Notes under the pieces: generated by a model
What the model saw: only the letters and a program-made list of their open reading frames with translations
Databases searched by the model: none
What the model was told of the DNA's origin: nothing
Assembly (NCBI RefSeq): GCF_020193575.1
Contig: NZ_JADYVD010000027.1
Span: 1 to 64,000, forward strand
DNA length: 64,000 nucleotides
Reading direction: 5' to 3'
Origin: Ensifer sp. IC4062
GTDB taxonomy: Bacteria; Pseudomonadota; Alphaproteobacteria; Rhizobiales; Rhizobiaceae
Program-made: the position numbers and the translations under genes
Part shown: one piece after another, positions 49,223 through 58,564 of the stretch
Position numbering within the stretch: the stretch's first letter is position 1
Layout: every line of letters starts with the position of its first letter

Positions 49223-49386
49223 CATGGCCTCCCGTATTCGCTCCCATAGAGCGCCATGCGTCCTTTGGCGTTGCAAAGGACGCTCATCTCGTTGAACTCG
49301 CGCATCATGCCTTCGAAACCGTTGCCGATCTCGAGCATATGCCGACGCCACGCTTCGTCCTGGCCAAAGCCGTGACACCCCTCCAA
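49222..49386 (-). CDS. putative 54-residue small protein overlapping the cpdR start
   Basis: Frame from TTG 49386 to the TGA that overlaps the cpdR ATGs. Content looks protein-like (AWRRHMLEIGNGFEGMMREF, NEMSVLCNAKGRMALYGSE). No strong SD for the TTG; an internal ATG starts at residue 17. The GGGAGG inside its end serves as the cpdR SD. Not recognised; might be non-coding. Confidence 0.35.
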   Translation of the reverse strand: MEGCHGFGQDEAWRRHMLEIGNGFEGMMREFNEMSVLCNAKGRMALYGSEYGRP

Positions 49387-49454
49387 ACAACCAGCTTTTC
49401 GTTTGCTTTCGGTAAACGCCGCAGCGTCGATTTTCAGAAAAGGCGCACCGTTGC

Positions 49455-49545
49455 TTGAACCGGTCCGGATCCAAGGACAAATTCATGCAACATCCAAAGG
49501 ACTGCAGCGACCTATCCACGTCTAACTAGACGCGCGGCGCTGTGG
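49455..49545 (+). repeat. RIME1-like repeat, left arm incomplete
   Basis: Contains GGATCCAAGGACAAATTCATGCAA and CTGCAGCGACCTATCCACGTC..GACGCGCGGCGCTGTGG, but the first arm of the left palindrome is missing. It lies directly before the hpt stop. Confidence 0.75.
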
Positions 49546-49547
49546 TA

Positions 49548-50093
49548 TCACTCAGCGTCGCCTGTGACGACGCCGACGAAAGGCAGTTCGCGGAAGGCGT
49601 AAGCGACGTCCATGCCGTAGCCGACGACGAAATGGTCCGGGCACGCGAAGCCGACGTAATCGGCCTCCAGATCGACCCGCCGCTTCATCCGTTTGTCCAA
49701 GAGAACGGCGATCGTGACATTGCGCGCGCCGCGCTCCAGCAGCAGATCTTTGGCGAAACGCAATGTCCGGCCGGATTCGAGAATGTCGTCGATCAGCAAG
49801 ACATCGCGATCATGCACGTCGCTGTCGATGTCCTTGGTGATCTTCACGCCCTTGGATTCGGTTCCCGTACCGTAGCTCGACAGCGTGATGAATTCGACCT
49901 CCGGCGCGAGGCCGGCGTCATGCATGGCACGGATGAGATCGGCCGCGAAGATGAACGAGCCCTTCAATATCGAAATGACCAGCAGATCCTTATGCGGGCC
50001 GCGAACGATCGCTTCGGCCAGTTCGTGATTGCGGGCAGCGATCGTCTCGGCGCTGTAAAGGACTTCGATGTTCTTGCCGCGGACGACGGGCAT
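49548..50093 (-). CDS. hpt: hypoxanthine phosphoribosyltransferase
   Basis: 181 residues. PRPP-binding motif DVLLIDDILESGRTL near 98-112, LKGSFIFAADLIR near 45, and the purine-binding YVGFACPDHFVVGYGMD near 147-163. Salvages hypoxanthine/guanine to IMP/GMP. Normal length. Confidence 0.96.
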   Translation of the reverse strand: MPVVRGKNIEVLYSAETIAARNHELAEAIVRGPHKDLLVISILKGSFIFAADLIRAMHDAGLAPEVEFITLSSYGTGTESKGVKITKDIDSDVHDRDVLLIDDILESGRTLRFAKDLLLERGARNVTIAVLLDKRMKRRVDLEADYVGFACPDHFVVGYGMDVAYAFRELPFVGVVTGDAE

Positions 50094-50161
50094 GCGGGGC
50101 TCTCCAGCACTTCATTGCGGAAGACAATGAGCGCCTTCCTTTCAAGCGCCGCTTAGCACAA

Positions 50162-50797
50162 TCAGAGGCGAGAAACACTGTTTTCGGCGAAAGAAACCGT
50201 AACATCAGGCATTTTTCCGCCCGCGTAAGGAAGGCGGGCAGCGAAATGACGGCTCTCGCCGGGTGCAATCGAAGCGCCGTCGGGCATCAAACGCGTTGCC
50301 GTCACCTTGCGTCCGTTGCTCCTGACGTCGACCACAACAAGCGGTAGACGCTGCTCGGTACCGGAGCGGTTATCGATGCTTCCGTAGACCGAAAGCACCT
50401 GCATGCCGCCAGCATAGTCGAAGGAGGTCGTGACGCCTCCGATCGACAGGGGTTGGGTGTTCGCGTGGCCACCACTGAAAAGGCTCGCGATCAGAAGAAA
50501 CGCCCCAAGACCCAGCCCGCTGACCAGCCCGGCGAAATGGCGGCGCGGCATGCGGCGCAATCTCGTCTCGACGACCGTCAGAACCTGCCGGGCTTGCGTT
50601 CCACCGCGCCCACGGCGAGTGTCTCGCCGGCTGTCGTTGAAAACCGGATAGGGGCTGGGCCGTACGGTGGTGGCGATGGTCTCGAATTCCGCGTCGACAT
50701 AGTCGAGGTTTCTGGCCGTGGCGCCACTTGGACGCGCCTGACGTTCGGGGGGAAGCAGATCGACGCGTGCGGTGGTTCTTGAGCGAAATGCCTGCAT
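50162..50797 (-). CDS. DUF3426-like single-TM protein near ftsEX
   Basis: 211 residues. Disordered basic N-terminus (about 1-80), one membrane segment near 88-105 (HFAGLVSGLGLGAFLLIASLF), and a C-terminal beta domain resembling DUF3426/FxLYD (SVYGSIDNRSGTEQRLPLVVVDV, PGESRHFAARLPYAG). Alphaproteobacterial relatives carry an N-terminal MJ0042 zinc finger next to ftsE; that finger is absent here. Function unknown; divergent from ftsE across a CtrA box. Confidence 0.8.
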   Translation of the reverse strand: MQAFRSRTTARVDLLPPERQARPSGATARNLDYVDAEFETIATTVRPSPYPVFNDSRRDTRRGRGGTQARQVLTVVETRLRRMPRRHFAGLVSGLGLGAFLLIASLFSGGHANTQPLSIGGVTTSFDYAGGMQVLSVYGSIDNRSGTEQRLPLVVVDVRSNGRKVTATRLMPDGASIAPGESRHFAARLPYAGGKMPDVTVSFAENSVSRL

Positions 50798-51089
50798 GGG
50801 TTCCCCCTCGGGATCGCTCCGTCGCTCCTCCGGAGCATCGTGCGCGCGCGGATCGGCAGCAGCCTTGAGCGGAGCTTGCGGGCAAAGCCTGTAACCAGCC
50901 TGTGCAAGAAACAGGGCATTGCATCAAATCCTGACGACACGTAAACCGAAATGGTTAATGTTTCGGAAAGAAGCCGTGAAAGCGACGCCTTTTCATGGAA
51001 AGTTAACCGCCGCTTAACCGCCGTGCCGCACACGGACTGTACCCTGGCGGACTTGCTGTCCTCTGCGCGGACGATCGCCTTGGCAGCGG
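50798..51089. other. intergenic control region of ftsEX
   Basis: About 290 bases of divergent promoter region between the DUF3426-like gene and ftsE, with the CtrA box at 51003-51017 and a TTAA half-site near 50955. No gene seen. Confidence 0.5.
51003..51017 (+). promoter_or_regulatory. CtrA binding box (TTAA-N7-TTAA)
   Basis: TTAA CCGCCGC TTAA, an exact full CtrA consensus with 7-base spacing, 73-87 bases upstream of the ftsE ATG. CtrA is the alphaproteobacterial cell-cycle regulator that binds this motif. Confidence 0.65.
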
Positions 51090-51785
51090 ATGTCGAAGGT
51101 CGTGACGAGAAACTGGGCTGGCCCATTGATTCACTTTGAGAACGTCGGATTGCGCTATGGCATGGGACCGGAAATCCTCCGGGACCTGACATTCGACATC
51201 CCACGCCGGTCATTTCAGTTTCTCACGGGGCCTTCGGGCGCCGGCAAGACGACCTTGCTGCGGCTGCTCTTTTTGTCACTGCAGCCGACGCGCGGGTTGA
51301 TCCGCATGTTCGACCGCAACATCTCCTCCATTCCGCGGGACGAATTCCCGATGCTGCGCCGGCGCGTCGGCATCGTCTTTCAGGACTTCCGCCTGCTTGA
51401 CCACCTGACGACCTACGAGAACGTCGCCCTGCCGCTGAGAGTGCGCGGCAAGGAGGAGGCGAGCTACCGCGCGGATGTGCTCGAACTTCTCAAATGGGTC
51501 GGGCTCGGCGAGCGTATCAACGTGCTGCCGCCGGTGCTCTCGGGTGGCGAAAAACAACGGGCAGCGATCGCCCGGGCTCTTATCGACCGGCCGGAGATCC
51601 TGCTCGCCGACGAGCCGACGGGTAACGTCGACCCGCCGATGGCGCGCCGGCTGCTGAACCTCTTCCTCGAGCTCAATCGGCTCGGAACGGCGGTGGTGAT
51701 CGCCACCCACGACCTGTCTTTGATGGACCAGGTAGAGGCCCGGCGTATGATCCTGTCACAGGGACGGCTCGACATCTATGAATGA
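51090..51785 (+). CDS. ftsE: cell division ATP-binding protein FtsE
   Basis: 231 residues from ATG 51090; a TTG at 51126 gives 219 residues beginning IHFENVGLRYG, the family start, and is a strong alternative. Walker A GPSGAGKTTLLRLL, Q-loop FQDFRLLDHL, signature LSGGEKQRAAIARAL, Walker B ILLADEPTGNVD. With FtsX it activates peptidoglycan hydrolysis at the septum through periplasmic amidase regulators. Overlaps ftsX by 8 bases. A CtrA box lies upstream. Confidence 0.97.
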   Translation: MSKVVTRNWAGPLIHFENVGLRYGMGPEILRDLTFDIPRRSFQFLTGPSGAGKTTLLRLLFLSLQPTRGLIRMFDRNISSIPRDEFPMLRRRVGIVFQDFRLLDHLTTYENVALPLRVRGKEEASYRADVLELLKWVGLGERINVLPPVLSGGEKQRAAIARALIDRPEILLADEPTGNVDPPMARRLLNLFLELNRLGTAVVIATHDLSLMDQVEARRMILSQGRLDIYE

Positions 51786-52782
51786 GAACAGCGTCCCCCG
51801 CCGCGAACCCGAACAGCATCAGCGCCGCGCCGAGATGCGCGTGCGCCCGACCGGTCCGATCGTGCCTTCGGCCAATGTTTCCGGCCATGCGCTGATGTGC
51901 GTCATCGCGATCATGTCTTTCCTCGCCTGCCTGACACTCGGCGGGGTCAGCATGGTACGGGCGACGGCGCAAAGCTGGCAGTCTCAGATCTCGCGGGAAA
52001 TCACCATCCAGATCAAGCCCGACGACAATCTCGACATGGAAAAGGCGCTCGCCGATGCGCGCGACCTGGCGCTGACCTTCAGCGGCACAACTGGCGGGAC
52101 GATTATCGACCGGGCCGCTACGGCCCGGCTGCTCGAGCCGTGGCTCGGCGAGGGTCTTGATCTCGGCGAACTGCCTGTGCCGCGACTGATCGTCGTTACG
52201 ATCGACGAGAACAACCCGCCCGATTTCACCGCCATGCGCAAGGCGCTGACGGAAACCATCCCGCAGGCCTTTCTCGACGATCACCGCACCTGGGTCGACC
52301 GTCTGGTGGCGATGGCGAATACCACTGCGATGATCGGGAGCGGCGTTCTCGCGCTGGTGTTCTCGGCCATGGTGCTCACCGTCGTCTTCGCGACCCGCGG
52401 CGCATTGTCCGGCAACCGTCACATCGTCGAAGTGCTGCATTTCGTCGGCGCGGAGGCAAGTTTCGTGGCCTCCGAGTTCCAGAAGCACTTCCTGCGAATC
52501 AGCTTGAAAGGGGCCGGCGCCGGCGGTCTGCTGGCCGCGCTTTCCTTTGCTATGGCCGGTTTCTGGCAATCGCGGACGCTCGCCACCCCCGAATCGGACC
52601 AGGCGACCGCGCTGTTTGGCCGATTTGCAATCGGCTATACCGGTTATCTTGGCATTTTCGCGATTATAATCGTCATTGCCCTGCTGACGACGCTGACGGC
52701 GCGCCTTACAGTCATGCGGACGATCTACGAAATAGATTTGATCCGGTCGGATCCTGGCCGGACGGACACCTATCAAAGCTGA
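51778..52782 (+). CDS. ftsX: cell division protein FtsX
   Basis: 334-residue permease-like partner of FtsE. Cytoplasmic N-terminus; first membrane segment near 45-65 (VSGHALMCVIAIMSFLACLTL); periplasmic loop to about residue 175; three more segments (IGSGVLALVFSAMVLTVVFATR, LKGAGAGGLLAALSFAMAGF, GYTGYLGIFAIIIVIALLTTLTA in parts). The FtsX signature in the last half is normal. Translational coupling with ftsE. Confidence 0.96.
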   Translation: MNENSVPRREPEQHQRRAEMRVRPTGPIVPSANVSGHALMCVIAIMSFLACLTLGGVSMVRATAQSWQSQISREITIQIKPDDNLDMEKALADARDLALTFSGTTGGTIIDRAATARLLEPWLGEGLDLGELPVPRLIVVTIDENNPPDFTAMRKALTETIPQAFLDDHRTWVDRLVAMANTTAMIGSGVLALVFSAMVLTVVFATRGALSGNRHIVEVLHFVGAEASFVASEFQKHFLRISLKGAGAGGLLAALSFAMAGFWQSRTLATPESDQATALFGRFAIGYTGYLGIFAIIIVIALLTTLTARLTVMRTIYEIDLIRSDPGRTDTYQS

Positions 52783-52830
52783 CAGCCATGAACCGCCTTC
52801 ACTCCATCTATTCCCTGCCGCAATCTGCGG

Positions 52831-52929
52831 CTACTGCATGATTCCTTAGAATCGATTTACGGACGATCATGCGGCAATTCAAAGTGCTACAGCGATTTTC
52901 GCGCGTCCGATTGGACGCGCGGCGCTGTA
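52831..52929 (+). repeat. RIME1-like intergenic repeat
   Basis: CTACTGCATGATTCCTTAG..CGATTTACGGACGATCATGCGG, then CTACAGCGATTTTCGCGCGTC..GACGCGCGGCGCTGTA. It separates ftsX from the ydcF-like gene. Confidence 0.88.
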
Positions 52930-52972
52930 TGTGAAGAGAACCATGATGGTGCCAGAATTGGGCGAGAGTGGA

Positions 52973-53671
52973 ATGGCCGAGAGGGGCAACTGGCGCGAGA
53001 GGGCCGCGCGCCGCCGCCGATCCCGCAGCCTGTTGCGCAAGCTCCTGCGCCGGACGTTTTTCGTGCTGCTCATCGTCCTTGCCGTTTTCATCGCCGGCTT
53101 CCTGCAATTCGCAGACACCGTCGCGTCACTGCAGCCACCGGCTCATCCGAAGGCCGACGGAATCGTTGTCCTGACAGGCGGTTTCCAGCGGATCGATCAG
53201 GCGGTGGATCTTCTTAAATCAGGATCAGGCAAGCGGCTGCTGATCTCGGGCGTCCATCCGACGACAACGGGAACCCAGATACGCCGTAACACGCAGAGTT
53301 CGGCCGATCTCTTCAAATGCTGCGTCGACATCGGACATGAAGCGATCGACACAATCGGCAACGCCACGGAGGCTGCGCAGTGGATCCGCAATCGCGGCTA
53401 TAAGACCGTGCTCGTCGTCACCAACAATTATCACATGCCGCGCAGCCTTCTGGAATTGCGTCGCGCCAAGCCCGACACGGAATTCATCGCCTATCCGGTC
53501 GTCAATTCCGATCTGAAGACGACCAACTGGCTGCGTAACCCGCGCGTGCTGAAGGCAATTCTGCTCGAATATGGCAAATATTCAGTCGCCTCCATACTCG
53601 ACGTGATGGGCGCGCGTCCGACGAACGGCCTCAGGGCAATCTCGTCTCGCGCAACCCCGGCCGAAGAATAG
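52973..53671 (+). CDS. YdcF-like (DUF218) membrane protein
   Basis: 232 residues. Very basic N-terminus (MAERGNWRERAARRRRSRS), one membrane segment near 30-50, then a DUF218 domain (DGIVVLTGGFQRIDQAVDLL, GKRLLISGVHP, NATEAAQWIRNRGYKTVLVVTNNYHMPRS). The domain is linked to vancomycin-resistance-like SanA and to envelope processes; the enzymatic role is unknown. Start options are GTG 52931, ATG 52943 and ATG 52973; the last precedes the basic region and is preferred, not certain. Follows ftsEX with a repeat between. Confidence 0.88.
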   Translation: MAERGNWRERAARRRRSRSLLRKLLRRTFFVLLIVLAVFIAGFLQFADTVASLQPPAHPKADGIVVLTGGFQRIDQAVDLLKSGSGKRLLISGVHPTTTGTQIRRNTQSSADLFKCCVDIGHEAIDTIGNATEAAQWIRNRGYKTVLVVTNNYHMPRSLLELRRAKPDTEFIAYPVVNSDLKTTNWLRNPRVLKAILLEYGKYSVASILDVMGARPTNGLRAISSRATPAEE

Positions 53672-53808
53672 CACCGAGTGCCGCGTCGACTTTTGCGCTG
53701 GTAAACGCGTCCCGTGCCGTGGCGGCTGTTTTCCTCCACGATATATTCGTGTAGGCAGCGGAGTGCTAGCCCGCCGCTAAGGCCCCGCACCGCATCGAGA
53801 GCCACCTG

Positions 53809-54594
53809 ATGATCATTCTGCGTTCGATCCTTTTCAATCTGGTTTTCTATGCCAATCTGATTGTGCAGATGATCGTGTTGACGCCGATCTATTTCATTCT
53901 TCCCCGCAAGAAGGCCTGGTTCGTGCCGAAGAACTGGGTGCGTAGTAATCACTGGCTTCTGGAGAAGATCGTCGGCACGACGTTCGAAATCGAAGGCTTG
54001 GAGAATATTCCGGAGGGGCCCTATATTTTCGCGCCCAAGCACCAGTCTTTCTGGGATGCCTATGCGCTCCTGCCATGGCTCGACGACCCGTTCTACATCC
54101 TCAAGCGCGAGCTTACCTGGATACCGCTGTTCGGCTGGTACATCATCAAGCAGCGCATGGTGCCCGTAAACCGCGCGGCGCGCGGCAAGGCGATGACCGA
54201 CGTTATGGAGCGCACCAAAAACGAGATGGCGACCGGGCGGCAGTTGATCATCTATCCGGAAGGCACTCGTCGTCCTCCGGGGGCACCGCCCGAATACAAA
54301 TACGGCATCGCCCGCCTCTACCGCGATCTCAAAGTCCCCGTCGTGCCTGTTGCAATGCATCCGGGCCTCTTCTGGCCGCGACGCAAGTTCCTGCGCTTCC
54401 CCGGCCATTTCAAGGTGCGTATCCTGCCGCCGGTCCAGGCCGGGATGGATCCGGATGCGTTTCTCAAGAAGCTGGTCGAGGTAACCGAGGCAGCAAGCGA
54501 TGAGTTGCTTGTCGAGACCGCCAAGGCCAATCCGCAGGTGCCGCTGCCGGAGACGGCAAAGCAGCGGCTGCGCGAACTCGGTCAGGCTTCCTGA
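53809..54594 (+). CDS. plsC: 1-acyl-sn-glycerol-3-phosphate acyltransferase
   Basis: 261 residues. N-terminal membrane anchor (SILFNLVFYANLIVQMIVLTPIYFI in parts), the HX4D motif in PKHQSFWDAYALL near 80-86, substrate-binding FGWYIIKQRMVPVNR and EGTR in YPEGTRRPPG near 152-157. It makes phosphatidic acid. Followed by a repeat fragment in the next gene's end, with convergent chaC. Confidence 0.95.
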   Translation: MIILRSILFNLVFYANLIVQMIVLTPIYFILPRKKAWFVPKNWVRSNHWLLEKIVGTTFEIEGLENIPEGPYIFAPKHQSFWDAYALLPWLDDPFYILKRELTWIPLFGWYIIKQRMVPVNRAARGKAMTDVMERTKNEMATGRQLIIYPEGTRRPPGAPPEYKYGIARLYRDLKVPVVPVAMHPGLFWPRRKFLRFPGHFKVRILPPVQAGMDPDAFLKKLVEVTEAASDELLVETAKANPQVPLPETAKQRLRELGQAS

Positions 54595-54601
54595 GCCATA
54601 G

Positions 54602-55171
54602 CTAGAGCGTCCTTTGTGCGTCTGGAAAGACGCGTTCCGCTGTCGCGGTCAATCTTGCAACAACGTCCTCCAGCCACTGGTCGCGAATCCCCATTTCCCT
54701 AAGATGGGCGAGCGTATTGAGCACGTATTCGCTGTTCGGCCCGGACTTGCCGGACGCGGTCGCCACCGTTTCCGCCGCTTCCTCCGCGCTGAGTGCTCCG
54801 GCATATTGGGCGTGACCGCGGTCGACCACATAGGCAAGTGCCGGCACGCGGCGCCCGTCGGCAAGCTGGACCGGCATGGTCCGCTCCCTGTAGACTTGCG
54901 TTACAAGTTCACGCTCGCGCAGATAGACGACCACATCGGCCTTTTCACCTCCCCGAACGCGGAATGCAGTGCCGATGCAGGAGCCGCCATAGTCGAGGCC
55001 GAGCACAAGGCCGGGCCGCTGCTCCGTGCCGCGATGCACCCATGAATGCACGCAGAGCGAGCGCCTGTAGCCGAAGGCGCGCGCCGTCGACTTCTCCTCA
55101 AAACGGAAACCCGGGTTCCACATCAACGAGCCGTAGCCAAAGACCCAAAATTCGTCCATATCCACTGCCAT
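54602..55171 (-). CDS. chaC: gamma-glutamylcyclotransferase (ChaC-like)
   Basis: 189 residues. GGCT fold with VFGYGSLMWNPGFRFEEK near 8-26 (the catalytic loop), GTAFRVRGGEKADVVVYL, and the conserved Glu in the RRVPALAYVVD-to-HAQYAG region. It releases 5-oxoproline from glutathione. The C-terminus (VFPDAQRTL, stop) is encoded by a fragment of the RIME1 right palindrome, as in the GNAT at 21532. Divergent from the DUF2125 gene. Confidence 0.93.
   Translation of the reverse strand: MAVDMDEFWVFGYGSLMWNPGFRFEEKSTARAFGYRRSLCVHSWVHRGTEQRPGLVLGLDYGGSCIGTAFRVRGGEKADVVVYLRERELVTQVYRERTMPVQLADGRRVPALAYVVDRGHAQYAGALSAEEAAETVATASGKSGPNSEYVLNTLAHLREMGIRDQWLEDVVARLTATAERVFPDAQRTL
54603..54644 (+). repeat. 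fragment of RIME1-like repeat (right palindrome only)
   Basis: AGAGCGTCCTTTGTGCGTCTGGAAAGACGCGTTCCGCTGTC in parts: the right palindrome only, without the left half. It overlaps the chaC stop codon and the adjacent C-terminal codons. Confidence 0.7.
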
Positions 55172-55416
55172 TCAATCTTTGCCGCCTGTCACGTGTCGCA
55201 TCATTCGCCAGCGTTGTCGCGATCGATCAAGCCGGAACTTCTTCGGCACACGGACGCCGGGCAACCGTACATTGGAATGGAAAATAGTTTGCAGGATCGG
55301 CAACCGCCACCCGGAACGGAATGAGAATAACGAGAAGTCGTTTTTCCATCCCCTTCACCTTCGATCACAATGATCCGAAGCGGTTCCCGCCACAGCAATT
55401 GGAGAACGCGATTAGA

Positions 55417-56430
55417 ATGACCGTCACCGATGTCGCCAACGGATCACCAGCCGGCAGGAAATTTCTCTGGCTGACAGTGGGTATCGTGCTCGCCGCCGGC
55501 ATTTATTCTGCCGGCTGGTTCTTTGCTGCGGACCAGATCGAAAAGCGACTGACAACCTATCTGTCGGAAAAGCGGGAAAACGGTCTTGGCGGTGAGTGCA
55601 CGGAGATGGACGTACGCGGCTTTCCGTTCCGCATCGGCCTTTTCTGCGACAAGCTGCGGCTCGACGACAATCTTCGCGGCGCTTCCGCATCCTTCGGCGC
55701 ATTGAGAACGGCCGCGCAGGTCTATCAACCGGGACACGCCGTCGTAGAACTTGACGGTCCCGCCGAGATCCGGATGTCGCCCGGCCTCACGCTCTCGGCC
55801 GATTGGACACTGCTGCACGGGAGCCTCAAGGCGACGATGTCTGGCTTCGACCGCACGTCGATCGCCTATGACAATCTTACGGGAACGGCGCGCTGGCCGC
55901 TGACGGGCGATAGCCTGGGTTTCGGCGCGAGCCATGGCGAGATGCACCTGCGCCAGAACGGTGAAGATCTCGACGCGGCCCTGAGCGTCGAGAAACTTGA
56001 TCTGCGCCCGCAGCAAGGACCGAGCCTCGCCGCCCCCGTCGATCTCGCAGCGGATATCACCGTCGTCGGCAAGGCCGGGTGGTTGGAGGCGGGTGCCATT
56101 TCAGAGCACATGCTTCGCGGCACGAGCGGCGAACTGCGTCACCTGACGCTGGACGCGGGCGACGGAATGAGCGCGAAGCTGTCAGGCCCGTTTTCGGTGA
56201 ATGATCAGGGCCTGATTTCCGGCGAATTCGAGCTAACCATGATGAATATCGATGCTTGGCGGACGAGCCTCGTGAAGGTAGTTCCGGACGAAACGGACCT
56301 GATCAACAACATCGCCAGCATGCTGACAGCGCTTGGCGGCGGGAAGAACAAGGCAACGGTGAAGCTCAACGTCCGCGACGGTACCGCCTTCCTGGCCTTC
56401 ATTCCGGTCGGCGTATTGCCGCCACTCTGA
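55417..56430 (+). CDS. DUF2125 domain protein
   Basis: 337 residues. N-terminal membrane anchor near 15-35 (KFLWLTVGIVLAAGIYSAGWF), then a mostly beta domain: VRGFPFRIGLFCDKLRLDD, PGHAVVELDGPAEIRMSPG, LRGTSGELRHLTLDAGDGMSAKLSGPF in parts. Family spread in alphaproteobacteria, function unknown; presumed periplasmic. Start at 55417 (SD GGAG about 12 bases away); the ORF start at 55321 adds 32 unlike residues. Confidence 0.9.
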   Translation: MTVTDVANGSPAGRKFLWLTVGIVLAAGIYSAGWFFAADQIEKRLTTYLSEKRENGLGGECTEMDVRGFPFRIGLFCDKLRLDDNLRGASASFGALRTAAQVYQPGHAVVELDGPAEIRMSPGLTLSADWTLLHGSLKATMSGFDRTSIAYDNLTGTARWPLTGDSLGFGASHGEMHLRQNGEDLDAALSVEKLDLRPQQGPSLAAPVDLAADITVVGKAGWLEAGAISEHMLRGTSGELRHLTLDAGDGMSAKLSGPFSVNDQGLISGEFELTMMNIDAWRTSLVKVVPDETDLINNIASMLTALGGGKNKATVKLNVRDGTAFLAFIPVGVLPPL

Positions 56431-56452
56431 AGAGCTCGAAGCGCGGCACCGA

Positions 56453-57379
56453 TTACTTGGGATCCATCGCGTGCCGGCCGAAATCCGGCATGGCCGTGTC
56501 CTGGCCCGCCTGGATGATCGAGCGGCGGATCGCCCGCGTGCGGGTGAAGAGATCGAACAGCTTGTCGCCGTCGCCCCAGCGGATCGCTCGCTGCAGATAG
56601 GCAAGGTCCTCCGAAAAGCGGGCGAGCATTTCGAGGATCGCGTCCTTGTTGTGCAGGCAGACGTCACGCCACATGGTCGGGTCCGAGGCCGCAAGGCGCG
56701 TGAAGTCGCGGAAGCCCGACGCCGAATATTTGATGACTTCAGACTCGGTGACCGCTTCCAGGTCATCTGCCGTGCCGACGATGTTGTAGGCGATGATGTG
56801 CGGAACGTGCGAGACGATCGCCAGAACCTTGTCGTGATGCTCCGGATCCATCTCATCGACCATCGAGCCCATCGTCTCCCAGAAAAGCCTGAGCTTCGCG
56901 ACGGCCTCTTCGTTGGCGCCGGCGGGCGGCGTCAGGATGCACCAGCGTCCGCGGAAAAGTCCCACGAACCCGGCGTCGGGGCCGGAATGCTCGGTACCCG
57001 CGATCGGGTGGCCGGGAATGAAATGTACCGTGTCGGGCAGATGCGGCGCCATCTGCGCGATGACCGAGCCCTTTGTGGAGCCGACATCGGTAACGATTGC
57101 GCCGGGCTTCAGATGTGCGGCGATTTCCGCGGCGACGGCGCCGGAAGCGCCTACCGGCACCGAAACGACGACGAGGTCGGCATCCTTGACCGCCTCGGCT
57201 GCCGAAAGCGTGTAGCGGTCGCCGAGGCCGAGCTGCTCGGCCCGGGTGAGCGTCGCCGCACTCCGCGTCGAAACGACGAGGGTGCCGGCAAGCTGCTTCT
57301 CGCGGATTTCTCTGGCGATCGACGATCCGATCAGGCCAATGCCGACGAGCGCGATCGTTTCGAACTGTTGAGCCATCAT
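56453..57379 (-). CDS. tyrC: prephenate/arogenate dehydrogenase (cyclohexadienyl dehydrogenase)
   Basis: 308 residues. NAD-binding [13 protein letters not shown] near 14-26, PDH signature with [19 protein letters not shown] near 110-130 and the helical dimerisation domain after it. Tyrosine branch. Overlaps the hisC stop codon (ATGA), so it is translated with hisC. ATGs at 57379 and 57376 are adjacent; start choice is minor. Confidence 0.95.
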   Translation of the reverse strand: MMAQQFETIALVGIGLIGSSIAREIREKQLAGTLVVSTRSAATLTRAEQLGLGDRYTLSAAEAVKDADLVVVSVPVGASGAVAAEIAAHLKPGAIVTDVGSTKGSVIAQMAPHLPDTVHFIPGHPIAGTEHSGPDAGFVGLFRGRWCILTPPAGANEEAVAKLRLFWETMGSMVDEMDPEHHDKVLAIVSHVPHIIAYNIVGTADDLEAVTESEVIKYSASGFRDFTRLAASDPTMWRDVCLHNKDAILEMLARFSEDLAYLQRAIRWGDGDKLFDLFTRTRAIRRSIIQAGQDTAMPDFGRHAMDPK

Positions 57380-58482
57380 TCTTGTCCCATGAATTCAGTC
57401 AGTGCGGCGATGACGCCTTCGTTCGCTTCCTCGGAGCCGATGGTCATGCGGAGCGCATTGGGAAAACCGTAAGCACGCACGGCGCGCAGGATGAAGCCGC
57501 GAGCCGTCAGGAACGCATCCGCATCCTCGGCCGATTTGCCGCCCGTCTCCGGAAAATGGATCAGCACGAAGTTGGTCACCGAAGGTGTCACCCGCAGACC
57601 TATTTCCTGCAAGGCCGCAGTTACCTTCGCGAGCCAAGTGAGATTGTGATCGACCGCTGCGGCAACGAAGGCTTGGTCGTGGATCGCTGCCGCCCCGGCG
57701 GCGATCGCTGGCGCATTGAGATTGAATGGACCACGCACACGGTCCACGGCGTACACTATCTCGCGCGGGGCAAACATCCAGCCGATGCGAAGCCCGGCGA
57801 GCCCATAGATCTTCGAGAACGTGCGCGTCATCACGACATTACGATTGGCCGACACCAGTTCTAGTCCCGCCTCATAGTCGTTGCGCCGGACATATTCCGC
57901 GTAGGCAGCGTCGAGTACCAGCAACACGCCGGAGGGAAGGCTCGCGTGCAGCCGGCGGACCTCGTCCACGGGGATGTAAGTGCCCGTCGGATTGGCCGGA
58001 TTGGCGATGAAGACTATCTTCGTCCGCTCTGTCACCGCTGCGAGGATCGCGTCGACATCGACGCGTGCGTCCTTTTCCTGGACCGTAACCGCCGTTGCGC
58101 CCGCCGCCATGATCTGGATCTTGTAGACGAGAAAACCGTGCTCGGTGATGATCCCCTCGTCGCCCGGGCCGAGATAAGTGTGGCAAAGTAGCCCGAGCAA
58201 CTCGTCCGAGCCGTTGCCGCAAACGATATTGGCCGGATTGAGGCCGTGAACCGCGGCGATGGCGTCCTTCAGCGCGTGCGCCTGGCCGTCCGGATAGCGT
58301 TCAAGATTGAAAGCCGCCTTCTGGAACGCTTCGATCGCGCGCGGGCTGGCGCCGAGCGGCGTCTCGTTCGACGAAAGCTTGTGAACCTTGGCAACGCCCG
58401 GTGCATGCTCCTTGCCCGGTACATAGGCGGCAATGTCCAGAATTCCGGAACGCGGCTGCGGGCTCTTTGAAACAAGGTTCAT
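57376..58482 (-). CDS. hisC: histidinol-phosphate aminotransferase
   Basis: 368 residues from ATG 58482, as in rhizobial HisC3 proteins. PLP enzyme of histidine synthesis; may also serve aromatic amino acids, suggested by the coupled tyrC gene. PLP Lys in [15 protein letters not shown] near 225 and [12 protein letters not shown] near 160. An upstream ATG at 58617 is inside the neighbouring methyltransferase gene and rejected. Confidence 0.96.
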   Translation of the reverse strand: MNLVSKSPQPRSGILDIAAYVPGKEHAPGVAKVHKLSSNETPLGASPRAIEAFQKAAFNLERYPDGQAHALKDAIAAVHGLNPANIVCGNGSDELLGLLCHTYLGPGDEGIITEHGFLVYKIQIMAAGATAVTVQEKDARVDVDAILAAVTERTKIVFIANPANPTGTYIPVDEVRRLHASLPSGVLLVLDAAYAEYVRRNDYEAGLELVSANRNVVMTRTFSKIYGLAGLRIGWMFAPREIVYAVDRVRGPFNLNAPAIAAGAAAIHDQAFVAAAVDHNLTWLAKVTAALQEIGLRVTPSVTNFVLIHFPETGGKSAEDADAFLTARGFILRAVRAYGFPNALRMTIGSEEANEGVIAALTEFMGQE

Positions 58483-58564
58483 CGGATCGGCTTTCACGGG
58501 AGGAAATGTGGCAAAGCCAATAGCCGGGCGGAGGAAATTTGTCGAGTGCGGCAAGCCTGCGCGA

